Source of the DNA: Morella rubra
Taxonomy: Eukaryota > Streptophyta > Magnoliopsida > Fagales > Myricaceae
Direction of reading: 5' to 3'
Assembly: GCA_003952965.2 (NCBI GenBank)
Contig: CM025853.1
Location: 21,948,650-22,012,649 of the forward strand
Length of the DNA: 64,000 bases
Under the pieces are notes generated by a model, which was not told the DNA's origin, ran no database searches, and saw only the letters and a program-made list of their open reading frames with translations. Positions 36,107 through 49,047 of the stretch are shown here, one piece after another. The translations under genes were made by a program, and so were the position numbers. Every line of letters starts with the position of its first letter. Positions within the stretch are counted from its first letter, which is position 1.

Positions 36107-36257
36107 CAGGGACAAAGTAGGGATTAGACATTAAGAGGGCCAGTTACACAAACATAACTTTTGGGAGCCAAAATTAAAAAATACAGTAAAAATCATTAGC
36201 CAAAAAAAAAAAAAATCACCGATTTTTCGGGGGCTGGGTGGCCTAGTTTCGTCCCTG
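36107..36257. mobile_element. hAT-type MITE, 151 bp
   Basis: The left end is CAGGGACAAAGTAGGG and the complement of the right end is CAGGGACGAAACTAGG. The flanks are TATACATG (36099-36106) and CATACATG (36258-36265), an 8-bp target duplication with one difference, as for hAT elements. No coding capacity. A second, deleted member of the same family lies at 20758-20862. Confidence 0.75.
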
Positions 36258-36265
36258 CATACATG

Positions 36266-38814
36266 ATAAGTGTAAGTTAGAAATATTATTAATGTCATTG
36301 CTAAACGAAATGAAGTAGAAATGTCTGAACTGTATATATATATATATATATATATGAAGATCACCATGTACAGGCTCAAACTGATGAGCCCACATGTACA
36401 ATTCAAAGTATATGATCTGAGGCTCAATAAGCGCAGGCGATGGTGAGCAGAATGGGCTCGGCCAAGGCCATAGCCACCTTGGAATGACAACCCTTCATGG
36501 CCTGCTGTCTATCATGTTAAAATTGCAACGAAATGTCCCATAATTGACAGTTCATAGGAAGCAAAAAGGAAGCTAGTTTCTACCCAAATTAACAGCCTAA
36601 GACACAATGAGCCAAGTGAACAGTACTCAGCTAGCATAGCTCCCTAAGCCGCTTGGATATCTAATATATTTATTTAATAAAGAAGCTCAAACATGAAGTT
36701 TGAGGGCCTGTTTGTTCAATCAGAAAGGCAAAACACTTCAGAAACAGTTGAAGACGCAAACTCATGAAAGTTTTTTATATATAGGTATGATCAAAATACT
36801 TATAACCGTAGTGCCCTTTTTTTCAATGCAAGTGACCATATAGACTACATCAGTTCTAAATTCATTAGATGCTCTTAAGAGCTTCAACAGAAGGAAAGAG
36901 TGTATACGGGTGCCTGTATGTCTGTATGTCGACTTATGGACTTTACAACCAATTAACCCTATACATTATAAAGTACTTCATGAGCTCGATCGAAAATAAG
37001 CTTGAGCTTATCTCCTTTTTGTCTCATATAAACGAAGCTTGATTTCATCCAATTAATTGGCAAGCCATGTGCAAGTGTTTAAAGCTCGCTCATGATCAGC
37101 TAGGTTTTGACCACTGTCCTCCCACCCCAATAAGATGAAGGTTAGGTCGTGGGTATATGATAAAAAAAAAAAGGGGTGAAGTCAACAAATTGGCGAAACA
37201 TCTTAAATAGTACTACTACAACGGAACGTGTTGCTTTCGAGGAACTAAAATACACGAATTCTGTCTCTTCCATTGGCTGCGGTGGGAATGGGGTCGAGTA
37301 CTGGGTTTCTTCCTATATAAAATCCAGCAAAATATATGCTTCTGTAGTTACAGTTCAAATAGATAAAACCAGCTTATGTGCCGACAGATGTGCTCATAAG
37401 CCATACTAACAACGCGCCACTACAACAACAGGACCACTAATAATAATTAATAATCATAACAAAATAAAAAAGCATGCATACTAGCTAATAACAAAAACTA
37501 CAACAAAGAGTAGCAATTGTTAACCACTTATTTCTTTCTCTAACTCAAATTAATGTAGGAGATATTTTCAGTCCATCCAATGATGCGTGCAGGATGATAG
37601 TTTATCAGACGTTTCTCTCATCAGTACTACTAGAGAAACGGAGGTGGGCCTACCATGTGCAACAAGCTATCGTTATGCCTGTGCGAAGCAAACATTCCTG
37701 TGACGGTCTCACAAGAACAAATGGAGGGAATAGTTTTCCTTGTCTCTGCTATTCGCGCGCCTGTTCGAAGTTTTTGTTTCTCTGAAACAGTTAAGAGGCG
37801 AAATGGGAGTCACATGGGTAGTCCCTAAGAGGTCAGACATATATAGACACGATCTAAAAATGAAATCTGTCAAGAGGAGTGGCGCATCTCAAATCTAACA
37901 GATCGGTGGCAACGTCCTGGTTGCTCATTTTTCGGATAAATGCAGGCCTGCATTCCGGATAGAATACCAAAATATGATAGCCGAAAGGGCTCCATAGATG
38001 CATACGTCAAATGGAACAAGGTTGAAAAGACTACTGCTAATGCCATGGAACAGATAAGTATTTAGTTAATTGTGGGGAGCATAACGTGTATGATAACCTT
38101 AAGGACGGAAACCATCTGTCTGGACAGGAAAGTTTCTACTTGAAGCACAGTTATCTCTTGATAGATTCATTTTCCACTGTTAAACCACCATCTTGAACAG
38201 CCACTATCACGCGGCCTGTGGCTTGGACTACCGAGGGGTTGTACAATCTACCTATGCCACCAGCCTTACGAAGAGAATAACAGGAACGTCTCGGATCGAT
38301 CGTTCCAGCTTCTTGTCTGTGCAGGTGCTACATATATCTTTGAATACCCCAATATTTTCACCTGAATCGTTACTATAACAGTATGACACATCGTAAGAAC
38401 ATAAACATCCTTTCTTCATGCCCAAAAAAAAAAAAAAGAACTAGCTTAGAAACTGAAGATCAATGATGATATCTCAGCAGAAACAAACATAGACAAATAA
38501 AGACCCATAAACACAAACAGATAGATAAGTATAAGTAATTTATAGATAACTCTAGTCATCCCCAAATTACCAGTCGGACTATCTTATATGTACAATCAAG
38601 AAAAAACATTGTTCGCACGAGCTCTCGGGTCTCTGACTTATGAATATTGTCTTCAGATATGTATGTGTAGTTGTACATATATGCGTGTCAAACCAGTTAA
38701 ATAACCTCTAGATACTTACCCCTCCCTGTATCCCTATATCCTTGTATACCTTTTCTACTTTTCTCTTTCCCCTTCCTTCCTATCATGTATCTGTCGAAAA
38801 CTTTTTTATCTTTC
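36266..38814. other. Intergenic DNA downstream of the bHLH gene
   Basis: I see no gene here. There is a (TA)n microsatellite at about 36336-36355. Short open frames around 37176-37409, 37594-37785 and 38193-38378 show no domain. The last few hundred bases likely include the 3' untranslated region of the IBH1-like gene, which is read on the minus strand. Confidence 0.45.
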
Positions 38815-39276
38815 TCATTTAGAAAAGTTATCAGCTAGAGTCTGCATGACCTTAACCTGGGTGGCAAGACATGTTATATAGTGGGCTGTCTCCTCCAACA
38901 AGTTGCACATATCCATGGTTTTTCCTCCTGGCACAAGCTGTCTAAGCTTTTTGGTTTGGCTTAGCTCTCCTGGAGTGTCATTCTTAATGACCCTTTTCGT
39001 CTTCAACCCGGGAGACCTCCTCCTCATGATGGTCTGGTACCTTGCTCGGTTTCGAAGCTTGAAAAGAAGAGCCCGACTCCAAGCCCTCCTTGACCCAACT
39101 GCATGGGCCATGGACCAATAAGCCGCGATCTTTATTCTCTGGCCGCGTGCACGGACTTCCTCGATGGACAAGGAAACTGGTCTAGGCTTTCTCATTTGCA
39201 GGAGGGTACAGATAAACCTGCGAGCAAACTTCATCTTACGAGAGTTAGACTTTAGGGTTACACCCTTTGGGGTCAT
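38815..39276 (-). CDS. IBL1: IBH1-like atypical bHLH transcription regulator
   Basis: A non-DNA-binding helix-loop-helix protein of the IBH1/IBL group. Family members repress cell elongation by dimerising with growth-promoting bHLH factors such as ACE/HBI-type proteins in brassinosteroid-linked networks. The 153-residue protein has a basic N-terminal half (MKFARRFICTLLQMRK, then AYWSMAHAVGSRRAWSRALL), typical of IBH1-like proteins. A C-terminal HLH follows at about 103-148 (TKKLRQLVPGGKTMD, then LLEETAHYITCLATQVKVMQ). The basic region lacks the H-E-R residues needed for E-box binding. The start MTPKG at 39276 is chosen because the upstream in-frame extension (to 39495) is low-complexity and runs towards a CT-rich presumed leader. 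A second Met (residue 15) is possible. Single exon, no damage. Confidence 0.85.
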   Translation of the reverse strand: MTPKGVTLKSNSRKMKFARRFICTLLQMRKPRPVSLSIEEVRARGQRIKIAAYWSMAHAVGSRRAWSRALLFKLRNRARYQTIMRRRSPGLKTKRVIKNDTPGELSQTKKLRQLVPGGKTMDMCNLLEETAHYITCLATQVKVMQTLADNFSK

Positions 39277-39660
39277 GGTGGGTGCAAAGAAGATCCCTAA
39301 TAAGAATGCTAGAACAGAGACGCAATTTGATAGTGGTGGGATCCTGATACTAGTAGTACAACTCACGCTGACAGAAGTGACCTTTTGGGATGAAAGAGAG
39401 AGAGAAACAGATGAACATTTGGGAATTGGGATTTCCTTCTGACACAGAGGGTCCGCTTGCTTGCAAGTACAAAAGGCAAAACTCGGCTCTGACACAGAGA
39501 TTGTCAGAGAGAGAGATGAGAGAGAGAGAGAGATCAGGAGAGAGGGGAACTGGCTACAGGTATTGAGAAAGCAATTAAAGATTTGAGGGAGAAGAGGGGT
39601 AGCAGGGGGATTGGGATTGGACGGTCAGAGAGAATTTAGACTTTGTAACGATGGCTTTAT
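39277..39660 (-). promoter_or_regulatory. Presumed 5' leader and core promoter of the IBH1-like gene
   Basis: On the gene's strand this stretch contains CT-rich tracts (about 39500-39535) that look like a pyrimidine-rich leader. TATAAATA lies at 39658-39665, about 380 nt upstream of the chosen ATG. The assignment rests on position only. Confidence 0.4.
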
Positions 39661-39887
39661 TTATAATTTAATTAAGCGTGTTATCTTTATCAGAAAGATG
39701 TGCCATTGTCTGTCTGCATTAGAGAGCGTGGGAATCACGCTAGGGGTGGAAAAGTCACAAACTGCATTCCCCATTGCTTGATGTTGTGGATGGGAAAGAA
39801 TGCTTGATGTTGTGGATCTTTGGGAAAGAATGAAAGCCCTTTTATGGATATGGAAACGGGAAAAAAAGAAAAAAGAAAAAAAAAAAA

Positions 39888-39903
39888 GGGGGGGGGGGGG
39901 CAA

Positions 39904-39937
<34 letters not shown>
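39888..39937. repeat. Long G tract after an A-rich run
   Basis: Thirteen G (39888-39900), then CAA, then 34 G (39904-39937), preceded by A-rich sequence from about 39861. Open frames encoding poly-Pro or poly-Gly across it are artefacts. It may be a true homopolymer or a sequencing or assembly artefact. Confidence 0.8.
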
Positions 39938-39939
<2 letters not shown>

Positions 39940-42900
39940 GTGCCATGATTCGAAGTCCCTGAGTGAATGGCGTGAAAGACACTCGCCCGAAGATCATGAA
40001 GGGACCGAAAGTTTTTGCAAATTTCGTTGTCAAGGAATAGAAAAAAAAAGGTAATAGGTTTGGAGAAGTGGATTAATGGACCCACAAAGGCCCAACCACC
40101 ACATGGTCGCACATGGTTCAGTTACCCACTTGTCTGATCGAACCTTTTTCTCTTTCCTAATCTTCCATTACTTCCTTATCAAATTATGCTTTGTCTCCGC
40201 CTCGTTAGGTTTACAAGAATCACCACCCGACCGCTAATCCTCTCTTTAGTTCCAATGACGATTATGCCCCGTTAAGATATATATTCCTCTTTCCTCTACA
40301 CTTCAATATTTTCCCATCTTATTAAGTATTCATACATAGTCTCTTTTAAAAGGATTAATCAAAGTTCTTGTTGCGCGTTAATCTTATATCAATTGTGAAA
40401 AGGTTGGGTGATCAATTTATAAATGCAAAGGAATGTCTCAATTCTTGAGTTGATTTTGAGGTGAACTAAAGAAATGGTGGATGAATAAAATAAATAGTTT
40501 TTCTAGTTCTTAAGGTTTCATATATGCCATATAGACAGATAAAACATCACAAGGGTGACAAGGATCTTTGGGTGAGGATCTTTATCCCACTTGAAAACCA
40601 TGTGTGCATGTCTATATGGAGAATGAATTTTGTGCAAAAAATAATTTGTGTAAAGTCATGTAAAATAAAAATTATAATTTAAAAAAAAAAACACAACGTT
40701 TTAAAATTAATTACGTCATTTAATGAGATAAGAAAATAAAATTACATAACTTGACTTATTAAATAACGTGAATAGTCTTAAAACTTTGAATTTATTTATT
40801 TTAAATCACAACCATCACTTTGCATAACTTTACACAATTTATCTTCCCAAAGAATAATTTCTTACATATATTTTGTATTCTTCTGTCACCGAGTTGTATC
40901 AAGAACTAAACATAGTACTAACAAGTGCGTGCCTGGTTTATTGTACGACAGAATATTAACGAGTGCTCCAAATCAAGTCGTTTCCTCTTTTGCTATATTA
41001 ATTGGTAGAAGTCTAGGTCTACCGCAGGGTGCTGCTTGAACAACTCGTTTCCATATCAGTGGAAATTGAAGTAAATATTCATGGGGAGTTTTAATTGTTA
41101 ACGATCGATCAACTACTATTTCTAAACTCCAAAAGAACATTTAAGAGGAGTTTGATTAAAATTCACGTATTCCACACAGCAAATGACTCCCCAGAAAACT
41201 TGGGAGAAACAGTTGTCAAATCAAAAAAGTACAGGCTCGTCGGCCTAGGAAAACAAAATATATACGTGACCTCATCACTCATTGGCCAATGAAAAACTGA
41301 AACGTATACTTAAAAATCACGTGTTCGTACTCTATTTACTCCTTTGTAATCTATAAAGAATGGCGGCTAATTAATTCTCCGTTCTCCTAAACATTTCTTC
41401 AACAACAGTGTCCAGAGCTGATGCTTCGGGATCCACACTAGGATCCTCCTGTCAGCTTCATACTGACACAAATTATTTATTTATATTTTTTTCTAAGCCG
41501 CTGACACAAATTATGTTAGGTAGTTTTCAACAAACTGTTCGGTATAATAATATTCATTCGATCTTTCGCCTTTCCATTCTTGTTTTTTTGATTGTATACA
41601 GTGCCAACTATGGTTCCTGGTTGCATGTCATATTGTGTTATTGTGCGAGTAAATCTCTCTAAAATTTTGGAATTCCCATATCCCAAACAACAATGAACCA
41701 AATGATTTGAGTCTCAACCAATAATTTTAGGATCAGTATTTACTAGTTAAAACAAGATTTTTTTAGTAATTAATAAGTGTATTGATTCTTAAGAACTGTA
41801 CAAAAAGCGGGCCAAGCCCAGGTAACAATAGGAAAAAAACTTATTCCCTCGCACGAGGAGTATCTCAGTAGTCAAGCAATATCTCAGTATGCAATGAAAT
41901 ATAAAACATTAAATAAACATCTAAAACAAGACTTGCACCTTCATATGATAGCCAGTTTCTAATCCGAATTAAGTGTCAAGTCAACAAACCATGGTTGCCC
42001 CAACTTTTTATTTCCTTCAAGCAACTACCCATTGACTAAACTGCATAGAAAAAGTAAAGGTAGATAATAACAACACGACGTACTGTCGCTCTTGCCCAGT
42101 TGCCCCAATCGGCCTCTTCCGCCTTCTCTCGGAGGAAGACCACACAAATTGAACAAAAGAAAACCCCAAAAGATGAAAGCAACACAACCCCCTTTGCCCT
42201 CTCTTAGGTAAGTGAGTAGGTTTTACTTATCTGGAAAGACTATATACATACAACGGGGTATACAGACGTGCTTCCATGAGTATTCAGGTCAGACCTCATT
42301 CCTCAACTCTCAAGGGAAGTCTTTGAGATCACATATGACAAAATAGATAACTACAAGATGAATGGCTAACGCAAACGCCTTAGATTTTTTTTTGTCGTTT
42401 AACCATTTGACTCCTCTAGTTTTTGCCTGAGTGGAAAGCCAAACTTGACGGGCAACCTCACCTAAGGAAAATCAAAGCCATTTACGTGGAGACTATCAAT
42501 TAGACTTTAAATAAGTACTATTTATAAAAATGATGAGAGCAATTAGATAAGAGGTCCAATTTTATAAAGCTTCATATCAATATATATCTGTTCACGTATA
42601 AGTTATAACCGCTATGGGACCACTATCTTTTGTATTTTTCTGTGTGCCTGTGGATATGTATAGTACCACTCTTTCTATTTCTTCTCTCTGCAAAGCTTCA
42701 AGAATAAACCCAAGACTAAAGCCGACGGGGACCCGTGTTTTGATTTGATGGATCAATGTGAGCCTACTAGCTCAGGCCAAAATAATAAAACAAAAATCTA
42801 AAAGGGATGGGCATGATTTATAATGAGCAATTAAAACTTGTGACTTTATATTGCTTTTCCTTTATTTTTTGCTTGGGGCAAGGGGAGTACTGCTCCTGCT

Positions 42901-43071
42901 CAGCGCTTATGAGTTTTTAGCCCATACGATCCTAGTTAACTTGCATGGTCTAAAGGGATCACCTCGAGTGTTTATTATCACATATATGGTAGGAAGAAGT
43001 GGTTAGCACTTATCCAAAAATAAAAGGATAATATGATCTTTCCCTGGACAGGTGGCCATACTCTCTACACT
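39940..43071. other. Intergenic DNA
   Basis: I see no gene here. The sequence is AT-rich with short frames only (for example 41408-41662) and no recognisable domain, RNA or terminal repeat. Confidence 0.5.
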
Positions 43072-44579
43072 CACTACAACAAATTTAATTTTTTGGGACA
43101 CCAAAAAACCTGTCCCAAAAAGGTACTCTACAGTGACGGATTTTAACTTTTGTCCTGAAAAATAGAGCAAGTTCAGTTTTTGGGATGAAAATTCAAACCG
43201 TCCCAAAAAATTATATTTGTTTTTATTTTGCAAAGGATTTTTTTTGGGGGGACGGAACATTATCGTCACAAAAAAAAGGGGGGTGATTATTTGGGATGGA
43301 ACCGTGCCATCTAAAAAAAGAGCAGTTTTAGGGACTGACTCATCCGACATTAAAACATTGTTCAAACTCAACTGTATCCGTTCGAACCAAAATGTATCGT
43401 TTGGGACAAAATGCAGACGAGTCCCAAAAGGTTCTCCCGTTCGAACATCTTAAGACACGTTCTGCCCATTTTGACTGCCATTCAAAAGCAAATCACCTGT
43501 TCGAACTAAAAAGAAAATTTTGGGACGCAATTATTTGTGTTCGTTTTTAATCGCCCTATTCAAATGGATGAAAATCTTTTCGAGACGCCTGGTTTGTGTC
43601 CCGAAGAACCTAAGAACATTCTAACATGTTTGAACACTATTCTCACCTACCATATTAAATGCATGTCCCATCGTCATCAATTTTATTATTTTTTTAATCC
43701 TTTTCAAACAGACTGTGTCAGCCGTTCCAACAAATTATGAACGTCTGAAATCTAAAACGTTCGACGTGTGGAGAAACTGAACAGTTTCTGATGGTTTTTT
43801 ACCCGTTCAAACTCATTCGAACAACCATTCGAAACTAACACCTCCTGAGCCTCATTTCCTCACATTCTCATAAACTCACAAAATCTCTCAAACTCTTTAT
43901 CATTCTCACATTCCGATTTTAGTTTCATGAAACTCTTATTTCCTAGCCTCTACACATTCTAGGTATGTTTTTTAAGCATTTTAATTGATTAAACAATGTT
44001 TTTTTTGGTAGTTTTAATCCTTTGATTTTGGTTTAGTTATTTTGATTTGAATACGCTTAAAAAAATTGAAAAATAAGTTCATGTTGATCAATGTAGATGT
44101 TGCTAGGTAGTTTAGAATTGTTTGGGAATGATTTTGACGTAGAAAACTAGTTTTTTAGGGAGTTTGTTTCTGTGTAGCAGTGTTCAAAGGAATAGGTGGC
44201 TCTATTCGAATGTTTGTTCCTTAAACGCACAGTTTTAACACTATATCGAAAGGTTGGCTAAAACGTTGCATTTAATTAACGTCATTAGAATGTTTTTATT
44301 ATGTCATTCGAACTATTGTCCATTCGATGTTAACATTCAATGATTTTAAATCGTTCAAATGGTTGTCCGTTCGATGTTTCTGTTTTCCGTTCGATGCTAT
44401 TATTTATCGTTCTAATAGTGGTTTTTTTATTTTTGGCAAATTAATAGAAAACGACGAAACGTTCGAGAGCTTCTTCTTCGCAGGTGAGGTCACACCTACG
44501 ACTACAGAGTAAAGGTAGACTCAAATGTTTAAGTGCCAGTTGGTGGTGGAGAGGTCTGTCACCACCCTTGACTTTTTTG

Positions 44580-45800
44580 ACTATTCATTTAAGGGCTGCA
44601 CCATCTATTCATATCCTTATCCACCAAGGTTGGGAGTGTCTGTTCTCTTGGACCAACCACCTACACTTCTTATCTAGGAGTTCTGCACAGCGTTATAGGA
44701 GGTGGATACTGACGCAAATGAGTAGGAGGTCGTTGTCCAGGAAGTTTGAGTTAGGATTTCCCCTAACATCATCTGTTAGTACTTGGGAATTTAGAGACGA
44801 GTGGGGCCTATCCTACTATAGAGCCTTCTGAGGCTTAACTGCCTGAAAAGATCTTCCGACTGATGATAGGAGAGTATCATTATTTGATCCAATCATCCAT
44901 ACCTCAAAAATCCCTGCTCGGCTTTTAGTATATGCTCCACCTCACTTTCGTCCACAACATAGACCCGCAGAGGCTCCATCACATAGAGTGCATAGCCTAC
45001 TGAGCACAGCTCATGTTGATGGTAGTGTGTCTGGAGCTATTCGACCTTTCTCTCTTTATGTTCCAAATGATCTGGACCAAGGCTTGGTTGAAGAGTCCGG
45101 TTCAGGGTCTACCATACTGGGTGATGTTGAGACGATTTTTGCTGGATGTCGGGGTTAAAGTTAGGCATCATGAGCCAACGACTAAGTAGATCAACCCAAT
45201 CAATGTTGTGATGGCTCGACGTAGCTTCGCACATGGAATGAGGCCACATTGTCGAGGTGTTGCATCGCAGCCTGAGGTTTCAACTCAAGCTGTTGTGAAG
45301 CCGATCGGGTCTTCCTCTTGAGTAGTATATTCTCGACCACCACTAGCAATTTGGGTTGAGGACGTAGAGTGGCGCATGATGGGCGCATTCGAGTAGGCCA
45401 TCGCTTCCCTGATCAGCAGTTTGTCAGCATTGGATGTATTAGAGTCCCATATTGCTAAAGTAATGTGACTTATTGTAATCAAAGGCATATAAATAAGACT
45501 CTCTATAATCTCTCATCCACACACCAGTGAGTACACAAATCTGCCCAGTTGGGTCTTCCCATAGTTGATGTAATTCTATGAACCAAACCATTTAAATCTT
45601 GTGTCTCGCTTATCTCTCCCCTCTATCTCTTAATCTAAATTATTTTCTTAGTCTCTTTTATTTTTATTCTTAACAGGATGAGAGACTTAAAGAAATTGAG
45701 TCGAGCCAACAGACACTCGAGGGGGCTTTAAAGGGGGTTAGGAATACATCATGGAGAGAATAGATGATGTCGAGAGGGAATTAGCAAAGGAATTGTAGAA
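44580..45800 (+). pseudogene. Degenerate transposon coding tract inside the second CACTA
   Basis: Reading around stop codons gives fragments such as DTDANE, EVVVQEV, VRISPNIIC, YLGI (about 44700-44790) and a preceding QGWECLF. These resemble the GWE...EFY...V...ILGI pattern of a protein family common in plant transposons. A second tract (about 45675-45735) encodes DERLKEIESSQQTLEGALKG, like the coiled-coil end of CACTA proteins. Several stops and at least one frameshift intervene. Identification is tentative. Confidence 0.4.
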
Positions 45801-46370
45801 GAAGAAGGCCACTTAGAAATGTGCATATTAGTTGTACTTTATTTACATTTATTTGACGTTACGAACAATTAGATTTGTTCATATATAATATTTTTGCTTG
45901 ATTTTCTAATTTATTTTTTGATTTATGCATATTTTTACTCGGTAATTATATTATTATAAAAAAGGAAATAATTGCAAGTATTAATGATTGAAAAGAGTTA
46001 ATATTTTAATAGAGTAATCTATGATATTATGAAATATTGTAATAATATTTTAAAATTATTTGTTAAGAAATCTCAAAATAAAATGACATGTCAATGTAAA
46101 ATACAAAAAGAAAAAGAAAAAAGAATTCATCGTTGTTCAAACAGTACAAAAACACCGTTAGAACGATTCGGTAATACTGAGGATGTCGTTTTAGATTAGA
46201 CATACACGTTCCAATGTGTTTCAGTAGTACATTCGAACGGTAACTCCTAGTGCATTGTAACGGCTCGTATAAAAGTATGAACTGTGGTTGTTTGACTAAC
46301 AATGTCGTTCAAGTCTAACATTAGTTCAAACGTTGTTCCTTACTTTCAAACATCACCTTTTGCTCGAAAC

Positions 46371-48100
46371 TAGAGGTGAAAATCGACCCCTCAGTTCAGT
46401 TTTCAACCCCAACCAAGCGGTGTTCAGTTCTTGTAAACTCCCAATCGACAGCCGAACTGGTGGTTGGGAGAACTAGCTGGGCCGACAAGGTTCAGTGGTC
46501 GGCTTGGTTCAATCGACAATCTGAGACTTCAAGAACAACCTTCTTCAAGGCTTCAAAGGGAGAAATTGATTAAAAAAAAAATTATCACAAATGACTCTGG
46601 ATAGACATAAGGTTGCTACACACAATAATCTCTACCTTGTCCTTGTGACCTCGCCAATAGAACACGAAAAAGCAGCTCAAAAAGTACAGAAAGAGCATGG
46701 AAAAGATCAGATTATCGATGAAAGGAAAATCAAGACAATAGGCTCTTCAAACAAGATAAAAAGGATATATATAGGTTGTGTGATGATGAATCTGTTGTTG
46801 CACCTCCTACGCCTCAGTGGAAAGCATTGATGCTAGTGCGTTGTAGATCTACCCTTGCAAAAGGCAGATTTCTACAAGATTTCATCAGATATAGCAAAGG
46901 CGACACATATTTCTAGTGGAATGAGAGAGTGTGAGATGACGCTAGGGAAGGGGGGAAGGAAGGTTGTGTTGACGGTGGGGGAAGGGTGATGTGAACCTCA
47001 CCAAGAATAATGAGACCCAACAACGAAAGGAAACCCAAGATCGTTCTAGGACTGATTCGAATGGAAGACCTCGACCCGTTGTTTATGAAAACAAGAACCT
47101 CGGTATAAGGAAGACGCCACAAACGGTGATGGAAATTCTGTTTGATAAGTCAAGTTGAAAGCTACGGGGAATCCCGATAAGTTCGAGTAGTTCTTCAAAG
47201 AACCAAAGAGAATTAATCCTCACAATTTTGAATAATCAATGTCTGCCGAATTACAAAGCAAAGGCTCCTATTTAAAGGCTAAACGTTATAAGGAAAATAA
47301 CCCTAACAAGGAAACCTAATTAAACCCGAAATTAGATAAGAAAATAAAGCCTAACACATCTAAAACAAAACATACTAAAAAAAGGCAATAAAGTTGGCAC
47401 CTACAAGAGCCAAGAAAGGAAACAAAATGGCGCCTAAAACAACCATGCAATCCGAACCAAGAAGGAAAGAATTAGGCGTCTAATTGGACCTTCTTAAAGT
47501 GGCGCCTAATTGAGTCTTCTAGAATATTATCTTGCCAATTTGAGCTTAGCCTTAACCGGATCCTTCTAGAACTTGAATCATGTTGACAATCTTTTGTTGT
47601 TCACGTGGATCATGCTCAATGGGCCTCCACGCATTTGCTTGAGCCCATAACTCTTGAATAAGTCCGTTGAGTACATCTTTGAACTTCTTTGCCCGTGCTC
47701 TCGTAACCGGCCCAATTGGTACTTGAACGAGATTTTTCGAAATGGTGCCTTGATCTCCATCAAAGGGGGGAGGGCTAGGGCAATTTGAGATTCTTAGACA
47801 ACAAGGGGGGGGGGGATTGAGGATCGGGGAAGGGGGGATTATTAGGAGGAGTGTGAGAGGACATTACGCATTAGGGTTTTATTTTTTATTTTTAAAAATA
47901 AGTAAAATTACTAATTTGCCCTCGATTTAGTGTGGTTCAGCCCTTTGGGCCCTAGAAGCGTGGGCTGAACCGACTCATTCAGTTTTGGGAGAACCAGGGT
48001 CGACAACCAAACCTGGTTGACCTAGAATTGGCCGGGCCCAATGTGTTTCGGCCGGTTTGGGTCAGCCAGGTTAGTTTCGGCCCAAACTTGTACAAGCCTA
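46371..48100. mobile_element. Nested hAT-type element, 1.73 kb
   Basis: CTCGAAAC flanks it exactly on both sides (46363-46370 and 48101-48108), an 8-bp target duplication diagnostic of hAT elements. The ends are imperfectly inverted: TAGAGGTGAAAATCG on the left and TAGGCTTGTACAAGTTTGG on the complement of the right. No hAT transposase (dimerisation domain) is visible. The interior has frames of at most about 80 codons, so it is non-autonomous. A G-rich stretch lies near 47765-47840. Confidence 0.78.
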
Positions 48101-49047
48101 CTCGAAACGACTGCTCTATGTTATGCCTGATACGTTTGAACGGTTTGTAGCTTTACGTTATTTAAATCAAAAGTTGAAAATAACTTATGAAATAAAAGAC
48201 TGAAATGACTTAAAAATGTAGAAAACATAAAATTTATCAAAATAAAATATTTTATATTTGCATATATATTGTTTAATAGTACGTTATACTTATATTTATG
48301 TATAATTAATACTTATAGTTACTACCTTATATTTACGTATATAAAGTACTTAAATATATATACTAATAGTTAGTACGAATCGTACTTTTATACGGTTAAT
48401 AACATTGTGTTTATTATATTTATACATCATTAAGTAGTAATATTTTCATATTCCAATACATGTGTTGTAATATGTACGTACATGATTAAATAATATTGTG
48501 CTTATAATTTATTATATATATGATTATATAGTAATGAGAATTTCATACTCTCATAGATGTATTGTCATACTTATATAGATAATAACATTGTGTTCATGAT
48601 ATTTACACATCATTAAGTACTAATAATGCTCTTATACACGTGCTATGGTAAATCTATAGTTAATAAAATTGTGCTTATAATTTAATTACATATCATTAAG
48701 TACTAATAATATAGTTTTAAGTTTTGAAAAAAATTGTTCGAACTAGACAAGTAAGTTCGAACATTAAAACGTAAGAAATGACGTTATTTCGGTATAAATA
48801 ATCATTTGAACGTTGTACAAATGTCTGTTAGAACGTGTGTTTAGCAACTAACAACATCATTTTGCTAAAAAATACACGTTTGGACGTTTGAAAATCCATC
48901 TCAAAAAATAATTTTGTTGTAGTGATTGTTGATCAAGGTCACCTATAGTGATTTTCGGGGTTAGCGTTGTACTCTAGAAAGAAAAAAGCAAGGTGACATG
49001 AGATTGGACCATTGAATAACACAGTATATATAGCAATCAATTATGTG

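Larger units (their letters stand above)
43072..48924. mobile_element. Second CACTA-type transposon, 5.9 kb, with nested hAT
   Basis: The left end reads CACTACAACAAATTTAATTT and the complement of the right end reads CACTACAACAAAATTATTTT. Flanks are ACT and ATT, a 3-bp target with one difference. Subterminal regions carry many TTCGAAC / GTTCGAA / GGGAC repeats. The interior has degenerate coding tracts (44600-44880 and 45660-45800). A 1.73-kb hAT element (46371-48100) interrupts it; without that insertion the element would be about 4.1 kb, close to the first CACTA. Confidence 0.78.

Noticed and set aside
39277-39495. 73-codon in-frame extension of the IBH1-like protein
   Set aside because: Low-complexity Ser-rich sequence derived from a CT-rich presumed leader; family proteins lack it.
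39735-40112. Proline-rich open frame on the minus strand
   Set aside because: Created by the long G tract; no start context or domain.
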